From the NCBI RefSeq assembly GCF_030848805.1, contig NC_092369.1:3000531-3064530 (forward strand): 64,000 nt of DNA, read 5' to 3'. Source of the stretch: Temnothorax longispinosus. Its lineage: Eukaryota; Arthropoda; Insecta; Hymenoptera; Formicidae. Made by a program: the position numbers and the translations under genes. Below, piece by piece: positions 46,642 to 56,523 of the stretch. Within the stretch, counting starts at the first letter, position 1. Every line of letters begins with the position of its first letter. The notes under the pieces are model-generated. The model was not told the origin of the DNA. It did no database searches and saw only the letters and a list, made by a program, of their open reading frames with translations.

Positions 46642-47163
46642 TCATTCTTCCCGCACCATCGTTTTACCTTTTAAGTTTCCGACTTTTATTAGTGTCAATG
46701 TCGCTCCTGAATCTAGCAGAAGATTCATTTCCCCTCTTTCCGCTTTCTGTATAGGCAACGTTATCATATCTAGCGGGACCACCTTGTGCTTCTCCGTTAT
46801 CTGTAACACCCTATATGTTTCAGCGGCGCGTGTCTTATTTTTTCTGGGCTGCTCTTCCTCCTCGTTGCTGCTGCTGGAGGATGTGTCCTCGCTAGATTTG
46901 TTTGATTTTGTTTTTCTCACTGTGCTTACTGGTGCTTTTCTAGCAGCTTCCGTTTTTGATCGGCGCGGTCGATTAGGCTTCAGTCGCCCGTTTAGCGACC
47001 AGCATTCGTCTCGCTTGTGCCCTGCTTTCTTGCAATACGAGCACTCGATGCTGTTGATTCCACCAGGCTTTTCCGCTTTCGGCAATGTGTATTTGCTTGC
47101 ATACCGGATCGAGCGGCAATCTCGCCCGTAATGACCGGTCTTCCCGCATTTATGGCATTGCAC
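46642..47163 (-). pseudogene. Ty3 zinc knuckles and aspartic protease
   Basis: The frame starts MQCHKCGKTGHYGRDC (CCHC knuckle), then CSYCKKAGHKRDEC (second knuckle), a serine/glutamate-rich linker, and LLLDSGATLTLIK, the retropepsin active site (DSG). It ends at a stop just before the next pol frame; a stop or shift between protease and RT is either decay or programmed frameshifting. Confidence 0.8.
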
Positions 47164-47383
47164 GGTTGTACTTCTCGCGTTTCGCGCGTTTTCCGCGGGG
47201 AATCTATTCTTTGACGTCGGCTGTCCGTTTCTCGGGGAGGGGCCTCTGACTTTTTTCTCCGCGCTCGCACTAACATTTTAATGTCTTCGTGCAGTCCAAT
47301 TTGAAAATTGTGCAAAGCTTGCATTTTAATGCTTTCTAGTATCGCTTTTTGCTGTTCTTGCGAGTGCCCTTGGCCCTCTTCCA

Positions 47384-48653
47384 TGGCCTCGTACAGTTCT
47401 CTCGCTAGTTTCTCGACTCGACGCCCAAATTCCTGTGCGCTTTCGCCGGTTTTGTTTTAGCGAGTTGAATTCTAACTGCAGGTGGGTCATGCCGCGCTTT
47501 CCGAGATATTCTGTTTTGAGCTCGCGCTTCAGCTGGTCGAAATCCCGAATATCGCGCGTCTCGAAGTCGGTCATAGCTTTGCCCTTGAATTTCGTGCATA
47601 ATATTGCTTCTAGGAGCATGGCTTCGTCCGCGAGCTGTATATTTTTCATCGCGTATGTGCTTGCGCTAATGAATTCGCGAACGCGCTCTCTGGATTCTCC
47701 GTTTATCTCGGGAATCATGTTACGGGCTTCCTTTAGGCTAAGGAATCCGATGTGGTGCCCTGGCTGACTACGGACGTCGCTTTACGTCCGCCCGTAGGTC
47801 ACGTCCAGCGGGCCCTGCGGCCGCGTACGCGTCGCTCTCGCGCGTCGGAGCGATCGTAAGTGGCGGATTCTAGTCGACTCAGGCGTTCCTGCATCTCGCG
47901 GATTGCGCGCAGGACATCTACAGAGCGCTCGAACTCTGCGGCCTCTGTACGGTCCATACGTTCCTGCATGTCGCGCATCATGCGTAGTACGTCGCTGAGC
48001 ACAGAGCTTATTGCTCCTGGGCTTATTTGCGTCGGCTCGGGGGCTCGACTTCGGTTGGTTTCGGACGGTCGCCCATTATGCGCGGGTCTGAGCCGCTCTA
48101 TTTCCGCGTTAATCTGCGCAGGCGAGATGTCCTCGCGCGGCGCAATGTTCGCGGCAGCTCGTTGCTGGCTCATTTTGTCGGCCCGGGGGTTATAATCCTT
48201 TTCCGCGGGGTCGAATATATCGCTTTCGTACGAGGTCAGGTAGAATTCTCCTCTCCCTGCGTTCTCGCTCTGAGTATCGGCCGAGATGTCCGATTGTGCG
48301 TCACCGTCGGTCGGGGGCAATCTGTGTGCGTCACTGTCGTGATCGTCACTATTTACGTCACCGCTTTCGTTAGCTATACTATTTCGCGGGTCTTCGTTCG
48401 TGTTGCAGAGGGTAGCGTCTAAAAACTCGAATTCGTGTTCTACTACGACGTTGGGATGTAATTCGAGCACTGGCGTGTTATCGTCGGCGAGTTGCGCGTC
48501 TAAATTCCGTCGCATGCGGTCTAGTTCGTTGTTCGTCAGTCGTGCGGCGCGTAGACGGTTTCGGATGCTATTTTCGATCGCTTGCTGCGCGCGCTCGCTC
48601 AGCACGAAGGACGCGTTGCTGACAGGGGGATGCCGGGATAAGTCGTCTGACAT
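47384..48653 (-). pseudogene. gag: Ty3 gag, interrupted
   Basis: A first frame (48653-47799) gives an acidic, disordered N-terminus and two arginine/glutamate coiled coils (LRMMRDMQERMDRTEAAEF). A second (47718-47326) gives the capsid-type helical region (MIPEINGESRERVREFISAS and FETRDIRDFDQLKRELKTEY). A shift near 47455 moves the end into another frame (47384-46992). Gag forms the particle shell that packages element RNA. Confidence 0.72.
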
Positions 48654-49164
48654 CTATCGGCGCTTACGCTTGTATCCCTTGTAATCGCGAGGTTTCTTTC
48701 GGCGTTCGCGGTTGTCTTTCCTGTAACCGCGAAATTGATTCTCGGCGTTCGGTCGCGGGGAACGCTCGCTATTTCTACGCTCGGCGCGTGCCGTGGTCGG
48801 CTTACAAAGTGTTTCGGATTTACATTACCGCCGCGCATGGTGTCCGCTTTCTGCTGTGTCGGAGTCCTGCAGGGCCGCTCCGCTGCTTTGTGTCGTCTCT
48901 GCTGCGCTGCTTCACTGGCTCGGTGCGTCCCTGTGGCGCTGCCTCGGGCTGGCGAGTCCGTGCGGTAGGTCGGGGCCTCTCCGGTGTCGCTGATATGGGG
49001 CACTCGGCGGCTTCTACCGTTGTTTTACTTACTCACTCGGGATTTGTCTGGCGGTTCCTCTCCGGGATGTACCGCCGTCTAAAGCTCCGTTTCCGTATTG
49101 CAGGCGCAGAACTGGCAGGGTGTCCTCGCGTCCGGTTGACAGAATCCCACCGCTGCCACCAATT

Positions 49165-49644
49165 TGTTGTGCCGTACCTTGGGTCGCAGGGTCGGCACTG
49201 AGTTCTTTTGGATCCGCCAGGAGGAAGGAGAAACACTTAGCCAGTTTATTGAATGAACATTGTTTAATAAAGTTATTCTTTGGAATGATACAGATATCTT
49301 CTTACTTCACTGCCCTGACTTGCGGGCGTTCACAATATAATGGATTAAGTTCGGTCGTGCGCGTTATCGCCTTTCGTTCTAGACTGCCGCCGCTTCTCGG
49401 AAGGGCGAGCTTTTATCACTTGCACCTTAGCGATGCTGACTTAGTTGTCAGCGCTTTTACTTCCGGGCCTTGGTCATTCGCCTGGTGATCGGATGATGAC
49501 CGGAATGCATTTGGCAATTGCCAGAACTCGCGCTGGCAATCGGGTGATGCCCGGAATCCCACCTAAGATATATTTGGCAATAATCGGACTTGCGCTGGCA
49601 GCTCTGTGTCGCAACTAGGTCAACTCGACTTCCGTCTCACCACA
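49165..49644 (-). repeat. Ty3 element 5' LTR
   Basis: It matches the 3' LTR almost end to end. Just inside it the minus strand reads TGGTGGCAGCGGTGGGATTC, the expected position of a tRNA primer site. Outside it, instead of host DNA, lies a second copy of the element's 3' internal end. Confidence 0.88.
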
Positions 49645-49978
49645 TCCCTTTCCCCGTGGAAAAAGAAAAACCGAGGTATGAGGTTTTTGTTACATTTTAT
49701 TTATACATGATAATTTTTCTTTCTCCATGGGGTTACATTATTTGCTATTTTATTTTTCTAGTTGCTTGCGGAAGTCGCGTCGCGTGTTTTCCTTTGTTTT
49801 TTTTTTTTACGCATGTGATAGCGATTCCTATTCTTATTACGATTACAATCCAGAACGTCACATTCGAGAGAATGTGACGTCGCTCGCAATTATCGTTTTG
49901 TGCTCGGATATAAATAATCGGACTTGCGCTGGCAGCTCTGCGTCGCAACTAGGTCAACTCGACTTCCGTCTCACAACA
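49645..49978 (-). repeat. Partial second Ty3 copy: internal stub plus 63-bp LTR piece
   Basis: 49645-49915 repeats 43040-43312, including the polypurine tract; 49916-49978 repeats the first 63 bp (element orientation) of the LTR. The join has a short AAT overlap, suggesting an internal deletion of an upstream tandem copy. Confidence 0.85.
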
Positions 49979-50090
49979 CGCTCCACCGATGGTACGAAAT
50001 GGCATTCGTCGCGTCTTCGCTCTGCTCGAACAATCCAAATTTATTGATCGGCAATTTCGACGCTGATTGAACTGATCGCTGTCGCGCCGT

Positions 50091-51237
50091 TTAATTTATT
50101 ATAAGCCCGGCTTCGCGAAGTTCCTCGATGATCGACATGGTCTCGTTGTCGTGGGCATTGTTGCCAGCTGGACGCGAAGCGTCGAGCAATCGCAGACGAT
50201 CCACCAGCTCGTTGGGGTCGTCCCAGTGCACGTAGTCGATTTTATTGTCGGTTAGCGTCATCGCGCGAGATCCGAATAATCCCTCTTCGGATTTTTTCTT
50301 CCTGGATTCGGTCGATATCAACGGTGCGATTACCCGTGTATACTTGTATCTTTTGTTGCCCATTACTCGCTCGCGAGGATCGTGCTTGAATTTATGAGCA
50401 CTTGTTGCCAACAGCATGCTCCTGTACTTTTGCTTATTGTCCTCCGTGTAGATCTCGAAATTGGGTACTTTCTTGAAGATCAACTCGTAAATTCCGGGTG
50501 TGCCGGCGTATCGTACGCCGTCGATATAAATGTTATCCGCGTTGTCCACGTCAAAACGTTTATTACCGAGCATCATTTCATTCTTGCCGAGATAAACGCC
50601 ATACACGATGTCCATCGTTGGATAGGCGCCCAAAATAGACGCGATGTACACTCGGCTTATTGGACCCAAGTGACTTTGCAACGTTTCTATAAACATTTCT
50701 CGACCCTCCTACGTTTGCAACTGCTTTTGAACGGTCGTAGCGATTGAGTCGTACGTGGTTTCGAAAACATTAACGTTTGCGAGTAATTCGGGACTTGTAC
50801 GTTGCACGGTTCACGTCGCCGCGGACGGGTGTAGAGATTATCGGTAGTACTGTCGCTCATTTCGACTGATTAGATTTACGCGGTGTCGATGAGAAATTCA
50901 ACCAGGAGTCTAATCGTTCCCTCTTTCTCTTCAGTGTAGCATTCTCCTCTTTCTCCTTCTCCTCCCCGCGCTGTTGAACGGATAGCGTTTCGATTTTCGC
51001 GTCAGCGTCGCTCTCCGTCGGCTCCTCTTTCTTCACCGCGATCAAGCTCGAGTTGTCGACGATTTTTTTCAAAGGCCCGATGAGAGGTCTAAAGTGCGTG
51101 TCCAACTCAATGTCCTTCTCGATCTTACCGGTCTTCAAAGCGCGAAGTTTCTTGCGAATCAAATCACTCGTTTTCGCAATATCTTTCACAATCTTCTCGC
51201 GTTCGCGAATATTCTTGCTCCCGTCGATCGCAGCCAT
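50091..51237 (-). pseudogene. Conserved Polinton-associated protein, function unknown
   Basis: The upstream frame (51237-50857) starts MAAIDGSKNIREREKIVKDI, a basic coiled-coil segment with a nuclear-type KRKRERL near its end. After a frame change and an in-frame TAG near 50710 the second part (50696-50091) reads TLQSHLGPISRVYIASILGA, then FDVDNADNIYIDGVRYAGT and VPNFEIYTEDNKQKYRSML. Proteins with this second domain recur in insect Polinton-like elements and may correspond to the family annotated as DUF8207; that label is from memory and unsure. It follows the ATPase on the same strand, spaced by about 40 bp, suggesting co-expression. Confidence 0.6.
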
Positions 51238-51277
51238 CGCGGGGAAAACAAAGCAGAGTGTCGACCTCTCTATAACG

Positions 51278-51958
51278 CTAACATTTCACCTTCGACGACG
51301 TATCGGCGACGACTGACCGCTTTTGCGGTATCGCGAACACGTTAAATCCTTTTCTGTATCGGCCGTTTGAAAGCGCGCTGTCCTTGTCTATCACTACGAA
51401 TCCGTACTTGCATTGCCAACAAGCGTGGCACAACGAGCAAAATGCATCGTACGACATGTCGGTATTTACGTGATCGTTGTACACGTGTTTCAAATTAGTG
51501 CCATCTTGTTTGAATAGGATCAGCAGATTCGCGTTGTCGCGTCTCAGATGTTTAGGTATTCTCGCGTACGTCTGACAGAGATAAAAGCAATCGACGCTCG
51601 AGTGCCTGCCCATCGAGAAATACTCTCTCACAGTGTCTTGCTTATCGCACGCCATGTCATCGAAGACGAAGATCGAGTTTGGACACGCGTCGCTCGGTGG
51701 AATGACGTCACTGTTATTAGAGAAAGTGTAGTAGCCGATTTTGTCGATCGATGTCAATAAATTCTCCAGATATCGGTATTTCGGTTGTTGCAGCGATTTT
51801 GAGTATACGTACACGTTCTCGAAACATACACCGTGCGGACTTTCCAGCAAATTTATCAGAACGTTGGTTTTACCGCAATTCGAGGGACCGCAAATAATCG
51901 CGTGTATAGTAGTCGGCAGCATCGTACCGTGTCTGCGCCTCTCCGCGTTGCTCTCCAT
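51278..51958 (-). CDS. Polinton DNA-packaging ATPase (FtsK/HerA, A32-like), intact frame
   Basis: This 226-residue frame is unbroken. Walker A is IICGPSNCGKTNVLINL at about residues 18-35; Walker B is SIFVFDDMACD near residue 95. A conserved CQTYARIPKHLRRDNANLL block follows, with a sensor-like N. These fit the HerA/FtsK-type ATPases that pump DNA into capsids of Polintons, adenovirus-like elements and large DNA viruses. The size is normal for the family. It diverges from the PLA2 gene on the other strand (about 150 bp between starts). It is the only core Polinton gene here without a visible break. Confidence 0.9.
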   Translation of the reverse strand: MESNAERRRHGTMLPTTIHAIICGPSNCGKTNVLINLLESPHGVCFENVYVYSKSLQQPKYRYLENLLTSIDKIGYYTFSNNSDVIPPSDACPNSIFVFDDMACDKQDTVREYFSMGRHSSVDCFYLCQTYARIPKHLRRDNANLLILFKQDGTNLKHVYNDHVNTDMSYDAFCSLCHACWQCKYGFVVIDKDSALSNGRYRKGFNVFAIPQKRSVVADTSSKVKC

Positions 51959-52105
51959 CGACCGTCGATCTGTCGCAATTCGTCACGTGAATCGCCAACA
52001 GTTGTCGCACAAATCTTTTTTTTTCTTGCACTTTGTACGACTGAATCGAACTTTCTCGTTCGAACGTCTATTTATAGGTAAGCGGCACCGCGAATCGCTC
52101 AGTCG

Positions 52106-52813
52106 CAAAGGTGTTCGTCTTGCTGTCAAGACCTTCGGATATTCGCGATTTTAGCGACAAATGCGGCGAATGTAACGAAAATAAAAACAGGTAGAGGTCT
52201 GTTTAATCGCGCGATAGGCGCACTTCCGTTCGAATTGCACATTCCCGGCTATCAGTTTTGCGGTCCGGGTACTCGTCTACGAGAACGATTGGTTAGAGGT
52301 GATCCGGGTGTAAATCCATTGGACGCGGCGTGTCGCGAGCACGACATAGACTATTCGCGTAGCAAAAGCCTCACCGAGAGCCACGCGGCAGACAAGGTAC
52401 CCGCCGAGAGAGCGCTAGGACGCGTCATCGCGAGAGATTCGGCTCTCGGAGAGAGAGCTGCCGCTACAGCCGTCTGGGCGGCCATAAAGGCTAAGATGAA
52501 GCTCGGAATAGGCTTGAGAACAAAGAAAATACGAACGAGAAAAAGGCCGACAAAAAAACGGATATTTCCGGCAGCAAAACAAGGCGGCGTATTGCCGATT
52601 CTACCGTTGTTGAGAGTTCTCGGTTCTCTGGCCGGCGGAGCGGCCGGAACGGCGGTGAACGCTAGCAAAGCCGCGCGGCGTCAGCTGGAAGAGACGCAAC
52701 GTCACAATCGCGCCATGGAAGGTCGCGGAATTTATCTCGCTCCGAACAAATATGGACAAAGAACTGTATCTCGGCCAGCACAAACGCGAACAAGGAGTAG
52801 CGTTAAAGATTAA
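52106..52813 (+). CDS. Phospholipase A2 capsid-type protein of the Polinton
   Basis: The PLA2 frame itself (52235-52813, 192 residues) is open. It has the calcium loop YQFCGPGTRL and the catalytic pair in CREHDIDYSR, as in parvovirus VP1 PLA2 domains. A basic stretch (KKIRTRKRPTKKR, NLS-like) and a glycine/alanine-rich hydrophobic segment (LGSLAGGAAGTAV) follow. The upstream leader (52106-52200) resembles the fragment at 29676-29970 but has lost about 210 bp and its frame. In parvoviruses this domain lets particles leave endosomes; the same role here is inference. Confidence 0.82.
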   Translation, partial: QRCSSCCQDLRIFAILATNAANVTKIKTGRGLFNRAIGALPFELHIPGYQFCGPGTRLRERLVRGDPGVNPLDAACREHDIDYSRSKSLTESHAADKVPAERALGRVIARDSALGERAAATAVWAAIKAKMKLGIGLRTKKIRTRKRPTKKRIFPAAKQGGVLPILPLLRVLGSLAGGAAGTAVNASKAARRQLEETQRHNRAMEGRGIYLAPNKYGQRTVSRPAQTRTRSSVKD

Positions 52814-52837
52814 AAAAAAACATCGAAGAAGTTAAAT

Positions 52838-53225
52838 ATGCCCACCGGTGTTACGACTAACGTACAATTGAGTCGACCGGCAAGGCGAATTCGCGTACCG
52901 TTCTTCAGAGGTGTTTTCATGCGTGATTCGTTACCGATCGTCGATGACGTACGTCGAAACGAGAGCGGTATCGTGAATTTGAATGATGCAGCGGGCCCCG
53001 GTACTCATTAGGTAGCGTACGCCAAGAGGGGAGATTGAGTCGTATATTTCGACAGTTTCGGCAATCTTCGACCACCGAAAGAACTGGTGCGATATTTCGG
53101 ACCGAGCGTGACGAAGATTGAGTACAATAGCACGTCTTAACAACGATACGATCAGAGTATCTGTGGACAATTGTGTCTGCGATTTCTCCAGACGATCGAT
53201 CACGATTGACGCTAATTTAAAACCT
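52838..53225 (+). pseudogene. Adenain-like cysteine protease of the Polinton
   Basis: A frame from ATG 52838 reads NESGIVNLNDAAGPGTH, where the H fits the catalytic histidine. It continues, through stops, with VVYFDSFGNLRPPKELVRYF (acidic partner) and SICGQLCLRFL (catalytic cysteine). That H-D-C order and spacing is the adenovirus maturation protease/Ulp1 fold used by Polintons to process capsid proteins. In-frame stops at 53009-53011 and 53036-53038, and more near the cysteine, show the gene is dead. Confidence 0.78.
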
Positions 53226-53274
53226 GACGATGCGCCGTGTGGAGACTCAGTGTTCGTCGAACGGTTTCCGTCAA

Positions 53275-53497
53275 CATGTCTATAACGTTCACGCTGACCG
53301 GGAAGAGAAGCATACTCGCGGAGCACTATTTTCTCGCCGTGGATCTGAGCGACGGTAACTACGAGCTCGGTCTAACGTGTTTTGAGACTTTTCACACGAT
53401 TCCGAACGTGAATTCTTCGAATAATAAATTTTATTTCGACGAGGATGACACGGAATTTACGATTCCCGAAACATCTAAACGCGTGAACTATGACTGA
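53275..53497 (+). pseudogene. Minor capsid (penton-like) protein, truncated
   Basis: The 73-residue frame MSITFTLTGKRSILAEHYFL through ETFHTIPNVNSSNNKFYF matches in style the N-terminal strand pattern of Polinton single-jelly-roll minor capsid proteins. Position immediately before the major capsid gene supports this. The frame ends at 53497 after only a fraction of the usual length, so an internal deletion is likely. Confidence 0.5.
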
Positions 53498-54678
53498 AAT
53501 TTTCAACATCGGAGGCGAGCCGATCTTTGACGATTGCATCGTCAAGATCGAGACTCACACGTACAACCCGTATGCCAACACAACGTTTGACTATAGCGAC
53601 GAGATACGAATACCCATACAACAGCAGGATCTGTATACGTTGCCGTGCGAAAGTTTTCTCTACGTCGAAGGAACATTGACGGTGACCAGAGCAGCCGGTC
53701 AAGCCGATAACGTACTAATTGCGTCGCGTTCATGTTCGATGAGATTTGATACGAGCTCGACAATATGGAGATTAATCGCTGCAGAAACGTAGGAATAACC
53801 AGCACGCTCAAGAACTACGTTACGGTATCGTCCGACAGAAACGTGATCCTGAGAAACGCTGGCTGGGATCCACAGAATAACGCGAACGGATATTTCAATT
53901 TCTGCGTACCGCTCAACTTGTTACTGGGATTTTGCGAGGATTACAAACGCGTGGTGATCAACGCTCGTCACGAATTGATCTTGATACAATCGCGCAACGA
54001 CAACAATTCCCTGGTGGGAAGTCTCGCGTTGGAACCTGCAAAATAATCAAGATACAATGGCGAATGCCTCACGTGGTATTGAACGAGATCAACAAGCTGT
54101 CGATACTGCGCACCTTGGAAAACGGACGATATCTAAGTATGGGTTTCCGTTCGTGGGATGTGTAAAAGTATCCCCTGTTGCAAAACACGACCAAGCACTC
54201 GTGGGTCATTGAGACCGCGACTCAGTTCAAGAAACCGCGATACGTCGTCTTCGCTCTACAGACGGGTCGGAAAAACGTCATGTCCGCCGACACAAACCGA
54301 TTCAACGACTACAACTTGACCAACGTAAAACTTTATCTAAGCTCGGAAGTTTATCCGTACGACGACTTGAATTTGGACTTTGATAAACACAGATGGGCGA
54401 TTCTGTACGAAATGTACGCGCGTTTCTGCAAGGGCTATTACGGATACGAATATCTCGAGCCGAGTCTCACCGTTTCGACTTTTCTACGTAACGGCCCGTT
54501 CGTGATCATCGATTGCTCTCGCCAAAACGAATCCGTCAAAAACGCCACCGTGGATGTCAAAATAGAATTCGATTGCATGGAGAACGTACCCCGGAATACC
54601 TCCGCGTAATGTCTTATCATACACGACCGCGTGATTGAGTACAACCCGTTGACGAACGTGGTGCACAAAATTGTCTGA
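53490..54678 (+). pseudogene. Major capsid (hexon-like, double jelly roll) protein
   Basis: Four successive frames (53490-53792, 53765-54046, 54032-54165, 54178-54609 and tail to 54678) read as one protein of about 390 residues. Landmarks are EIFNIGGEPIFDDCIVKIE, EIRIPIQQQDLYTLPCESFL, NGYFNFCVPLNLLLGFCEDY, YDDLNLDFDKHRWAILYEMY and YGYEYLEPSLTV. Beta-rich sequence, length and the position after protease and minor capsid genes fit a Polinton/adintovirus major capsid protein. Shifts near 53750 and 54040 and stops near 54165 and 54607 inactivate it. Confidence 0.72.
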
Positions 54679-54861
54679 GTGTTCGCGGCAACGTCGACGT
54701 GAATATTTTTTTCTCTCTCTTTTTCACTCCCCGATACAATTATTTAGAGGGGCAAGGGAGGGAGGGGAAAGTATAAATCAGTGTCGCGAGACGGTTTGCA
54801 GAATTGCGCGTCATTTCTCTCGATTAACGCATCGACGAGAGAGAGATAAAGAAATCTCGTC

Positions 54862-55409
54862 ATGTCCATACCAACATTCGTGAACCTGCAAGGATTCCTC
54901 GTAGGGATGAAATTTTTCGTAAAGGAGGTGGCGGTGCTAAGAAAAGGCTGCGTTCTGACGCATCACATCTTTACGTACCCCATGCCGTAGATCTACTCAC
55001 AAAATCCGACAAATCGTGCGCTACCTGGTTGATTCACGATGCGAATCACCATGGATTACGATGGGAAGACGGAAACGTGCCGTACAGTATGGTGAAACGC
55101 CTGATTACATTAGCCGTGCTTGGTGTGGAAGAAGATGATGAAGAAAATGATGAGATGTCGACTCTCGTGTACGTCAAGGAATGTCAGAAACGAAAATGGC
55201 TGGTGAATCTGCTGGAGAATTATTCGCAAAAAAACCTAATCGTCGAGACTTTGGATGCGCATTACGAGGATATCGAGTCTTTGAATAAACTAGATGTCGC
55301 CAATACTATGCGATGCGGAAAACATGTTAAGAATTGCGCATTACAAAATGTAATAAAACTATTTAACTGGTGGTCGCGCCAGAGAGATTTGCGATCTTTT
55401 AAAAAATGA
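54862..55409 (+). pseudogene. Uncharacterised Polinton-associated protein
   Basis: It begins MSIPTFVNLQGFLVGMKFFV and continues VLRKGCVLTHHIFTYPMP to a TAG near 54988. After a one-base shift the remainder (55029-55409) reads HHGLRWEDGNVPYSMVKRLI, a long acidic loop (EEDDEENDEMS), and NTMRCGKHVKNCALQNVIKL with a CxxH/C cluster. The arrangement (alternating strand and helix, spaced acidic residues, terminal C/H cluster) could be nuclease-like, but I cannot assign it. It follows the capsid genes on the same strand after a 180-bp gap. Confidence 0.5.
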
Positions 55410-55663
55410 ATTATATATAACTTTTTATAATGTTTTATTTCTTACCCCCTTTTCCCCCATCATCACCGTTAGAGTAGGTTTTACTTCCCCCTCTCCTAAA
55501 AAATTTCACTGCACAGTTCTATAAACATTAATCCCCTCTTTTTCCCCCACCGCATTATTACTTTGGAATGTCGGTGTTGTCGCGTATACTCGATTAATTT
55601 TATATGATCAGTCTTGTCGCGATCGCTTGTACTAACGGTCAACTTCTCAGAGCTGAGAAAAAA

Positions 55664-55968
55664 ATGTTCTCCTTTGAAGGAAGCAGAAGCAGTAGCAGCA
55701 ACAATGGTGGAAAACGCGTGAATTATTATGTGCCGATTCACGGCGTTGAAACTCAAACGTATGAGAATAGACGTAATAGGTAAGTTTCGTTTAAGAAAAA
55801 AAACAGTCTCCCCCCAGTTTTTATATTTTTGCAAATTGCAATACTTATGAAAAAACTAATTTCATTTTTTTTATACAGCATTTCGTTGGACCGTCGCGCG
55901 GTTCGTATACTCAGCAGACGATACGCGTTGACAGCTACGGGATAAAAATTTCTCGAAATTGGCATTAA
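55664..55968 (+). CDS. Small spliced gene at the Polinton right side
   Basis: Exon 1 (55664-55780, 39 codons) starts MFSFEGSRSSSSNNGGKRVN, ends at donor GTAAGT in phase 0, and exon 2 (55879-55968) follows a T-rich tract and TACAG, reading HFVGPSRGSYTQQTIRVDSY to TAA. The product is 68 residues, basic and low in hydrophobics. No family is recognised. Intact splice sites and phase suggest a real gene. It could be a minor virion or DNA-binding protein. Confidence 0.45.
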
Positions 55969-56023
55969 TGTGGGCCCACCGAGTTACGTGGAGATTGCCG
56001 TTGGATATCAATGTTGGGTTTTA

Positions 56024-56523
56024 NNNNNNNNNNNNNNNNNNNNNNNNNNNNNNNNNNNNNNNNNNNNNNNNNNNNNNNNNNNNNNNNNNNNNNNNNNNNN
56101 NNNNNNNNNNNNNNNNNNNNNNNNNNNNNNNNNNNNNNNNNNNNNNNNNNNNNNNNNNNNNNNNNNNNNNNNNNNNNNNNNNNNNNNNNNNNNNNNNNNN
56201 NNNNNNNNNNNNNNNNNNNNNNNNNNNNNNNNNNNNNNNNNNNNNNNNNNNNNNNNNNNNNNNNNNNNNNNNNNNNNNNNNNNNNNNNNNNNNNNNNNNN
56301 NNNNNNNNNNNNNNNNNNNNNNNNNNNNNNNNNNNNNNNNNNNNNNNNNNNNNNNNNNNNNNNNNNNNNNNNNNNNNNNNNNNNNNNNNNNNNNNNNNNN
56401 NNNNNNNNNNNNNNNNNNNNNNNNNNNNNNNNNNNNNNNNNNNNNNNNNNNNNNNNNNNNNNNNNNNNNNNNNNNNNNNNNNNNNNNNNNNNNNNNNNNN
56501 NNNNNNNNNNNNNNNNNNNNNNN
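56024..56523. other. Assembly gap, 500 N
   Basis: Exactly 500 N, a placeholder. It hides the Polinton right terminus and the missing integrase and 3' LTR of the neighbouring Ty3 element. Confidence 1.

Larger units (their letters stand above)
42553..49978 (-). mobile_element. Ty3/gypsy retrotransposon with three LTR segments
   Basis: The element runs right to left. LTR copies are 42553-43039 (3' LTR), 49165-49644 (5' LTR) and a 63-bp piece at 49916-49978. Between the last two lies 49645-49915, a near-identical copy of the sequence just inside the 3' LTR (43040-43312). One CGCT duplication (42549-42552 and 49979-49982) encloses the whole. The polypurine tract GGGGGAAGGGA precedes the 3' LTR. 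Inside are gag, protease, RT, RNase H and integrase, all with breaks. Confidence 0.9.
42253..50090 (-). pseudogene. Uncharacterised Polinton gene split by a Ty3 element
   Basis: Two minus-strand pieces belong together. The upstream part (about 50080-49983) and downstream part (42548-42253) lie in the same frame on either side of the 42553-49978 retroelement and its CGCT duplication. The downstream part reads LVRNFVPDNALCRTVTDFDA and later INKLYVDQCVKSFRDQ, then a helical and repeat-rich tail. It sits between the integrase and the next Polinton gene. I do not recognise a function; a structural or DNA-packaging role would be a guess. No start ATG is evident. Confidence 0.55.

Noticed and set aside
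47860..49003. Plus-strand and extra minus-strand frames across the Ty3 gag and leader
   Set aside because: They are antisense or off-frame shadows of gag and of the GC-rich 5' leader.
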